Origin: Kitasatospora phosalacinea
GTDB lineage: Bacteria; Actinomycetota; Actinomycetes; Streptomycetales; Streptomycetaceae
Direction: 5' to 3'
DNA length: 64,000 bases
NCBI RefSeq assembly: GCF_030268885.1
Contig: NZ_BSSA01000014.1
Span: 124,001 to 188,000 of the forward strand
Position 1 is the first letter of the stretch. The number at the start of each line of letters is the position of its first letter. Both the position numbers and the translations under genes were made by a program. Shown in pieces: positions 60,002 to 64,000 of this stretch. The notes beneath the pieces were generated by a model. It worked only from the letters and a program-made list of their open reading frames with translations. It did not search any database and was not told where the DNA came from.

Positions 60002-61009
60002 CTACAGCAGGAAGCCGGTCGGGAACGGGTCCGTCGGGTCGAGGAAGTACTGCGCGGTGCCGGTGACCCAGGCCCGGCCGGTGACGGTCGGGACGACGGC
60101 GGGCAGTCCGGCCACGGTGGTCTCCTCGACCAGGCGGCCGGTGAAGGTCGTCCCGATGAAGGAGTCGTTGCGGAAGTCGGCGCCGATCGCCAGTTCGCCG
60201 CGCGCGTGCAGCTGCGCCATCCGCGCGGAGGTGCCCGTCCCGCACGGCGAGCGGTCGAACCAGCCGGGGTGGATGGCCATCGCGTGCCGCGAGTGCACCG
60301 CGTCCGAGCCGGGCGCGAGCAGTTGGACGTGGTGGCAGCCCTGGATGGTCGGGTCCTCCGGGTGCACCGGCCGGTGCTCCTCCGAGGCGTTGATCGCGTC
60401 CATCACCGCCAGCCCGGCGGCCAGGATCTCGTCCTTGCGCCCGCGTTCGAACGGCAGCCCGAACTGCTCCAGCGGCAGGATCGCGTAGAAGTTGCCGCCG
60501 TACGCCAGGTCGTAGCCGACCGTCCCGTGGCCGGGCACCGCCAACTCCCGTCCCAGCGCGACCGCGTACGAGGGCACGTTGCGGATGGTGACGGCGACCG
60601 CGGCCCCGTCCTGCACCCGGACGTCAGCGACCACCAGCCCGGCGGGGGTGTCCAGCCGCACGGTGGTGACCGGTTCGACCACCGGCACCATGCCGGTCTC
60701 CACCAGCACGGTGGCCACGCCGATGGTGCCGTGGCCGCACATCGGCAGCAGCCCGGAGACCTCGATGTACAGCACCCCGAAGTCGGCGTCCGGCCGGGTG
60801 GGCGGCTGCAGGATCGCGCCGCTCATCGCGGAGTGGCCGCGGGGTTCGTACATCAGCAGCGTGCGGAAGCCGTCCAGGTGCTGCTGGAAGTGGGTGCGCC
60901 GCTCGGCCATGGTGGCGCCGGGGATCGTGCCGAAGCCGCCGGTGACCACCCGGGTGGGCATGCCCTCGGTGTGCGAGTCGACGGCGTGGAAGACGTGACG
61001 GGTCCGCAT
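60002..61009 (-). CDS. 4-hydroxyproline 2-epimerase (proline racemase family), copy 2
   Basis: A 335-residue proline-racemase-fold enzyme. Catalytic cysteines are C91 in MCGHGTIG and C256 in DRSPCGTGTSARM. It should convert trans-4-hydroxy-L-proline to cis-4-hydroxy-D-proline, the entry step of the pathway. It is only about a third identical to copy 1 by eye. ATG 61009 lies 98 bases after the deaminase stop, with a strong hairpin between the two. Confidence 0.88.
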   Translation of the reverse strand: MRTRHVFHAVDSHTEGMPTRVVTGGFGTIPGATMAERRTHFQQHLDGFRTLLMYEPRGHSAMSGAILQPPTRPDADFGVLYIEVSGLLPMCGHGTIGVATVLVETGMVPVVEPVTTVRLDTPAGLVVADVRVQDGAAVAVTIRNVPSYAVALGRELAVPGHGTVGYDLAYGGNFYAILPLEQFGLPFERGRKDEILAAGLAVMDAINASEEHRPVHPEDPTIQGCHHVQLLAPGSDAVHSRHAMAIHPGWFDRSPCGTGTSARMAQLHARGELAIGADFRNDSFIGTTFTGRLVEETTVAGLPAVVPTVTGRAWVTGTAQYFLDPTDPFPTGFLL

Positions 61010-61057
61010 CGCGGTGCTCTCCAGTCAGCTGGCAGGGGTCGGTCCGGGGCGTGCGGG

Positions 61058-61091
61058 GTCCGGACCGGCTCCCCCCGGGGCCGGTCCGGAC
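61058..61091 (-). terminator. Hairpin between deaminase and epimerase genes
   Basis: Perfect 12-base stem, GTCCGGACCGGC (61058-61069) and GCCGGTCCGGAC (61080-61091), with a 10-base loop. It follows the deaminase stop on the minus strand and precedes the epimerase start, so it could terminate, attenuate or stabilise the transcript. Confidence 0.65.
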
Positions 61092-61107
61092 TCCCCTCGC
61101 CGGGTGG

Positions 61108-62016
61108 TTACTTGTGGCCCTCGGCGAGCGCCTTCTCGGTCGCGGCGCGCACCGCGGCCTCGATCTCCGGCACCAGCGGCAGGCGCGGGGCGCGGGTCGG
61201 ACCGCCGGGGCGGCCCGCGATGTCCATCGAGAGCTTGATGGACTGCACGAACTCGGTCCTGGAGTCCCAGCGCAGCAGCGGGTGCAGCGACTTGTAGAGC
61301 GGGACGGCGGTGGCCAGGTCGCCGGAGACGGCGGCGTGGTACAACGCGGAGCTGGCCGCGGGCAGCGCGTTCGGGTAGCCCGCGATCCAGCCGACCGCCC
61401 CGGCGATCGCCAGCTCCAGCAGCACGTCGTCGGCGCCGATCAGCAGGTCCAGGCCCGGGGCCAGCTCGCCGATCTCGTAGGCGCGGCGGACGTCGCCGGA
61501 GAACTCCTTGACCGCGACGATCGAGCCCTCCGCGTGCAGCTGCGCCAGCAGCGCGGGGACGAGGTCGACCTTGGTGTCGATCGGGTTGTTGTACGCGACG
61601 ACCGGCACCCCGACCTTCGCGACCTCGGCGTAGTGGGCCCGGACCGCGGCGTGGTCGGCCCGGTAGGCGTTCGGCGGCAGCAGCAGCACCGAACCGGCCC
61701 CGGCCTCGGCAGCCTGCTCGGCCCAGCGGCGCGACTCCGCGCTGCCGTACGCGGCGACCCCGGGCATCACCCGGGCCCCGTCCCCGGCCGCCTCGACGGC
61801 GGTGGTGACGACCTTGGCGCGCTCCTCCGGCGTGAGCGTCTGGTACTCGCCGAGCGAGCCGTTGGGGACGACGCCGTCGCAGCCGTTGTCGATCAGCCAG
61901 CGGACGTGCTCGGCGTAGGCGTCGTAGTCCACCGTGAGGTCGTCGCGGAAGGGCAGGGTGGTGGCGACCATGATGCCGCGCCAGGGTCGGGCGGAGTCGT
62001 GGGGGGTGCGGGTCAT
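61108..62016 (-). CDS. DapA-family 1-pyrroline-4-hydroxy-2-carboxylate deaminase
   Basis: A 302-residue TIM-barrel lyase of the dihydrodipicolinate synthase family. The Schiff-base lysine is K170 in AVKEFSGD, and Y142 in AYNNP is the catalytic tyrosine. Residues VPNGSLGEYQTL match the family pocket. In this context it should deaminate the product of D-hydroxyproline oxidation to 2,5-dioxopentanoate. ATG 62016 has GAGGGAG upstream. A copy of the shared operator lies 21 bases before the start. Confidence 0.86.
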   Translation of the reverse strand: MTRTPHDSARPWRGIMVATTLPFRDDLTVDYDAYAEHVRWLIDNGCDGVVPNGSLGEYQTLTPEERAKVVTTAVEAAGDGARVMPGVAAYGSAESRRWAEQAAEAGAGSVLLLPPNAYRADHAAVRAHYAEVAKVGVPVVAYNNPIDTKVDLVPALLAQLHAEGSIVAVKEFSGDVRRAYEIGELAPGLDLLIGADDVLLELAIAGAVGWIAGYPNALPAASSALYHAAVSGDLATAVPLYKSLHPLLRWDSRTEFVQSIKLSMDIAGRPGGPTRAPRLPLVPEIEAAVRAATEKALAEGHK

Positions 62017-62036
62017 GGGGGTCTCCCTCGATATGA

Positions 62037-62052
62037 TGTGTGACATTTTACA
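62037..62052. promoter_or_regulatory. Operator-like motif before the DapA-family deaminase
   Basis: TGTGTGACATTTTACA differs at one position from TGTGTGACATTTCACA at 27285-27300. It lies directly upstream of the deaminase and is the closest match between the hydroxyproline and peptide loci. Confidence 0.7.
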
Positions 62053-62053
62053 A

Positions 62054-62087
62054 GTGGGCGAGCCGGGTCCACAAGGGCCCCGCCCAC
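62054..62087 (-). terminator. Hairpin past the FAD dehydrogenase gene
   Basis: GTGGGCG (62054-62060) pairs with CGCCCAC (62081-62087) around a 20-base loop. It lies about 125 bases after the FAD protein stop and next to the deaminase operator; weak evidence for termination. Confidence 0.4.
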
Positions 62088-62210
62088 CCGGACCGACGTC
62101 CGGCCCCGGCCTCCCGACCGGAACACCGGACACGCCGACGGCACGCGCGGCGCCGGTCGCACCGGCAGCACCGGCCGGAAGGGCGCCCGCCGGGCCCGGC
62201 CCGCCGACCG

Positions 62211-63647
62211 CTAGGCCGGGCCCGACTCCGGCCCGGGATCGGCCAGTTGCGCCAGCGGCACCGGGCAGGAGAGCGGCCGGCCGTCCGGCCGCCCGGCCCC
62301 GCCACCGGACAGGCAGGCCACCGCGGGCCCGCACATCCGGCCCTGGCACCATCCCATCCCGGCCCGGGTGAGCAGCTTGACCGTCCGGGCGTCACCGGCG
62401 CCGAGCTCCGCCACGGCCGCCCGGACCTCGCCCGCCGGGACCTCCTCGCACCGGCAGACGTCGGTGTCGTCGGTGACCCAGCCGGTCCAGTCCGGCCCGG
62501 GCGCGTGCGCGGCGGCCATCAGCGCGGCGAACGCGCGCCGTCGCCGCCGGACGGCGCGCTCCCGGGCGGGCGCGGGGCGCCCGGCCACCGCGTGGGCGGC
62601 CAGCACGCCCTCGGCGAGCGCCAGGTCGGCGCCGCCGACGCCGCAGGTCTCCCCCGCGGCCCACAGCCCGGGCACGCTGGTGCGCTGCTCGGCGTCGACC
62701 GCGAGGGCGACCGCGCCGTCCGGCCCGGTGACCGTCGCGGCGCCGAGCTCGGTGGCCAGTTCGATCTGCGGGACGAGCCCGTGCCCGATCGCCAGCGCGT
62801 CGCACGCGATCCGCCGCTCGCTGCCGGGCACCGGCTTCCACCGGGCGTCCAGCCGGGCCACCGTGACGGCGGTGACCCGGTCGGTGCCGTGCGCCTCGAC
62901 CACGGCGCTGCTGCGGCGCAGCCGCACGCCGTGCCGCAGCAGCCGGGCGCCGTGCGCGGCGCCCTCGGCGAGCTTCCCGGGGTTGCCGGCCAGCACCGGC
63001 AGCCCGCGGGCGTAGCCGAGGTACGAGGTGGCCTCCACGATCGCGGGGACCTCCGCACCGGCCGAGACCAGCGAGGAGGCGGCGGCCAGCAGCAGCGGGC
63101 CGCTGCCGGCGACCACGATCCGCCGGCCGGGCAGCGCCAGGGAGGACTTGAGCACCGCCTGCGCGCCGCCCGCGGTCACCACCCCGGGCAGCGTCCAGCC
63201 GGGGAAGGGCAGGTGCCGCTCGTGGGCGCCGGTGGCCAGCAGGACGGCGCGGGCCAGGACGGTGGCCCGGTCGCCGGCCCCGGGACCGCGGGTGGCGTGC
63301 AGGCGCCAGGGGCGCTCCTCGTCGCCGGGGACGCCCGCCTCGGCCGCCCACACGTGGTGGCCGGGCAGGTGGTCGACCAGCGGCCGGGCGGCCAGCCGGG
63401 CCCGCAGCCGGGCGAACGCCGCCCAGCCGTGGTGCAGCTTCTCCGGCCGGGCCGCGCCCAGTTCGGGTGCGGGGTGCCGGTAGTACTGGCCGCCGGGGCG
63501 GCTGCCCGCGTCCACCAGCGCGACCCGCAGGCCGAGCCCGGCGGCGGCGTCGGCCGCGGCCAGTCCGGCGGGGCCCGCGCCGATCACCGCGAGGTCGTAG
63601 CAGCGCCCCCGGCGGCCGCCGGACGGCTCAGACTTCGAGGTCGGCAC
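62211..63647 (-). CDS. FAD-dependent hydroxyproline dehydrogenase-type subunit with BFD-like Fe-S domain
   Basis: A 478-residue oxidoreductase of the HcnB/OoxA layout. The FAD-binding motif is LAVIGAGPAGLAAA at about 20-33. A second nucleotide-binding region reads VVAGSGPLLLAAAS. The C-terminal region has CRCEEV and CQGRMCG, a BFD-like [2Fe-2S] set. It acts with the next small Fe-S protein to oxidise cis-4-hydroxy-D-proline. The GTG start at 63647 is supported by AGGAGGG and overlaps the Fe-S protein gene by 20 bases. Confidence 0.85.
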   Translation of the reverse strand: MPTSKSEPSGGRRGRCYDLAVIGAGPAGLAAADAAAGLGLRVALVDAGSRPGGQYYRHPAPELGAARPEKLHHGWAAFARLRARLAARPLVDHLPGHHVWAAEAGVPGDEERPWRLHATRGPGAGDRATVLARAVLLATGAHERHLPFPGWTLPGVVTAGGAQAVLKSSLALPGRRIVVAGSGPLLLAAASSLVSAGAEVPAIVEATSYLGYARGLPVLAGNPGKLAEGAAHGARLLRHGVRLRRSSAVVEAHGTDRVTAVTVARLDARWKPVPGSERRIACDALAIGHGLVPQIELATELGAATVTGPDGAVALAVDAEQRTSVPGLWAAGETCGVGGADLALAEGVLAAHAVAGRPAPARERAVRRRRRAFAALMAAAHAPGPDWTGWVTDDTDVCRCEEVPAGEVRAAVAELGAGDARTVKLLTRAGMGWCQGRMCGPAVACLSGGGAGRPDGRPLSCPVPLAQLADPGPESGPA

Positions 63648-63936
63648 GGCCGTGGCCCTCCTGGGTGGTGACGGTGTCGCCGTGCTCGGCGGGCAGCAGG
63701 CACAGGCGCTGGTTGGGGCGGCCGTTGACGGTGGCCAGGCAGTCGAAGCACTGTCCGATCCCGCAGAACGCGCCGCGCGGGCGGCCCCCGCGGCGGGTGG
63801 TGCGCCAGGCGAGCACGCCGTCGGCCCACAGCGCGGCGGCCAGCGTCTGCCCGGGCAGCGCGGACACCGCGCGCCCGTCGAACAGGATGGTGCGGGCGGG
63901 GCCGGGTTCGGCACCCACCAGGTCGAGCGGGTCCAT
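63628..63936 (-). CDS. (2Fe-2S)-binding subunit, HcnA/OoxC-like
   Basis: A 102-residue ferredoxin-like protein. Cysteines C58, C63, C66 and C79 form the CxxxxCxxC...C plant-type [2Fe-2S] motif (FCGIGQCFDC, then RLC). It is the small subunit of the D-hydroxyproline dehydrogenase and passes electrons onward from the FAD subunits. ATG 63936 has GAGGAG upstream, and its 3' end overlaps the FAD subunit gene by 20 bases. Confidence 0.9.
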   Translation of the reverse strand: MDPLDLVGAEPGPARTILFDGRAVSALPGQTLAAALWADGVLAWRTTRRGGRPRGAFCGIGQCFDCLATVNGRPNQRLCLLPAEHGDTVTTQEGHGRADLEV

Positions 63937-63938
63937 GG

Positions 63939-64000
63939 CTACTCCTCGCCTTCGGCTGTCTCGTACCGTGCGGTCCGGCCCCGCCCCGGGGCCCCGGCCC
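63939..64000 (-). CDS. 3' end of an upstream gene, cut by the window edge
   Basis: The last 20 codons of a minus-strand frame end at TAG 63941-63939 with ARYETAEGEE, three bases before the Fe-S gene. The spacing and operon order suggest the catalytic FAD subunit of the hydroxyproline dehydrogenase (as in OoxB-type systems), but too little is visible to be sure. Confidence 0.4.
   Translation of the reverse strand, partial: AGAPGRGRTARYETAEGEE

Overview
The window is very high-G+C actinobacterial DNA. Third codon positions are almost all G or C, GTG and TTG starts are common, and neighbouring genes are joined by 4-base ATGA/GTGA/TTGA overlaps. A HelY-type helicase, roadblock-domain proteins, secreted glycosidases and a streptomycete-style intergenic repeat point to Streptomyces or Kitasatospora. 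I found no rRNA, tRNA, CRISPR array, transposase or phage gene.

Bases 1-10950 hold the end of what looks like a natural-product gene cluster. Seven plus-strand genes are translationally coupled or closely spaced: an acyl-adenylating enzyme (cut by the window edge), a lone ketosynthase, a 4-hydroxymandelate synthase, a PhyH-type Fe/2-oxoglutarate dioxygenase, the alpha and beta subunits of a thiamine-diphosphate E1 dehydrogenase, and a PLP decarboxylase. They converge on three coupled minus-strand genes: radical SAM enzyme, aminotransferase and methyltransferase. No carrier protein, E2 or E3 is present in the window. Several of these proteins carry in-frame tandem repeats.

Bases 11042-19612 hold a secreted protein with a C-terminal jelly-roll-like module, two secreted GH30 glycosidases divergent from a LacI regulator, and a short insertion-like segment bounded by a duplicated 3' end of the LacI gene. 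A nucleotidyltransferase follows. Bases 19674-25618 hold a HelY-like helicase, a roadblock protein with an ArsR-type regulator, and an unusual ABC-ATPase/PP2C-phosphatase/anti-sigma-type ATPase fusion.

Bases 26020-45718 are rich in peptide use: a class V aminotransferase, an S9 peptidase, an M6 metalloprotease, a complete Opp-type ABC transporter and an aminopeptidase P. A second roadblock locus (three roadblock proteins and a PATAN/winged-helix protein), an ArsR-type regulator with an MFS transporter, and a GH36 galactosidase lie between them. Bases 45855-55842 are assorted housekeeping and accessory genes: nitronate monooxygenase, AhpD-like protein, TetR and AraC regulators, a two-component system divergent from an FtsX-type ABC exporter, and a hydrolase/TetR pair with two clear operators.

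Bases 55881-64000 encode a hydroxyproline degradation pathway: GntR regulator, ornithine-cyclodeaminase-like reductase, two proline-racemase-family epimerases, a semialdehyde dehydrogenase, a DapA-family deaminase and subunits of a D-hydroxyproline dehydrogenase. A shared motif (TGTGAAATGTCACA and variants) lies before the GntR gene, the deaminase, the aminotransferase/peptidase pair, the M6 protease and the Opp/aminopeptidase P pair. This suggests that secreted proteolysis, peptide import, Xaa-Pro cleavage and hydroxyproline breakdown form one collagen- or gelatin-like peptide regulon.
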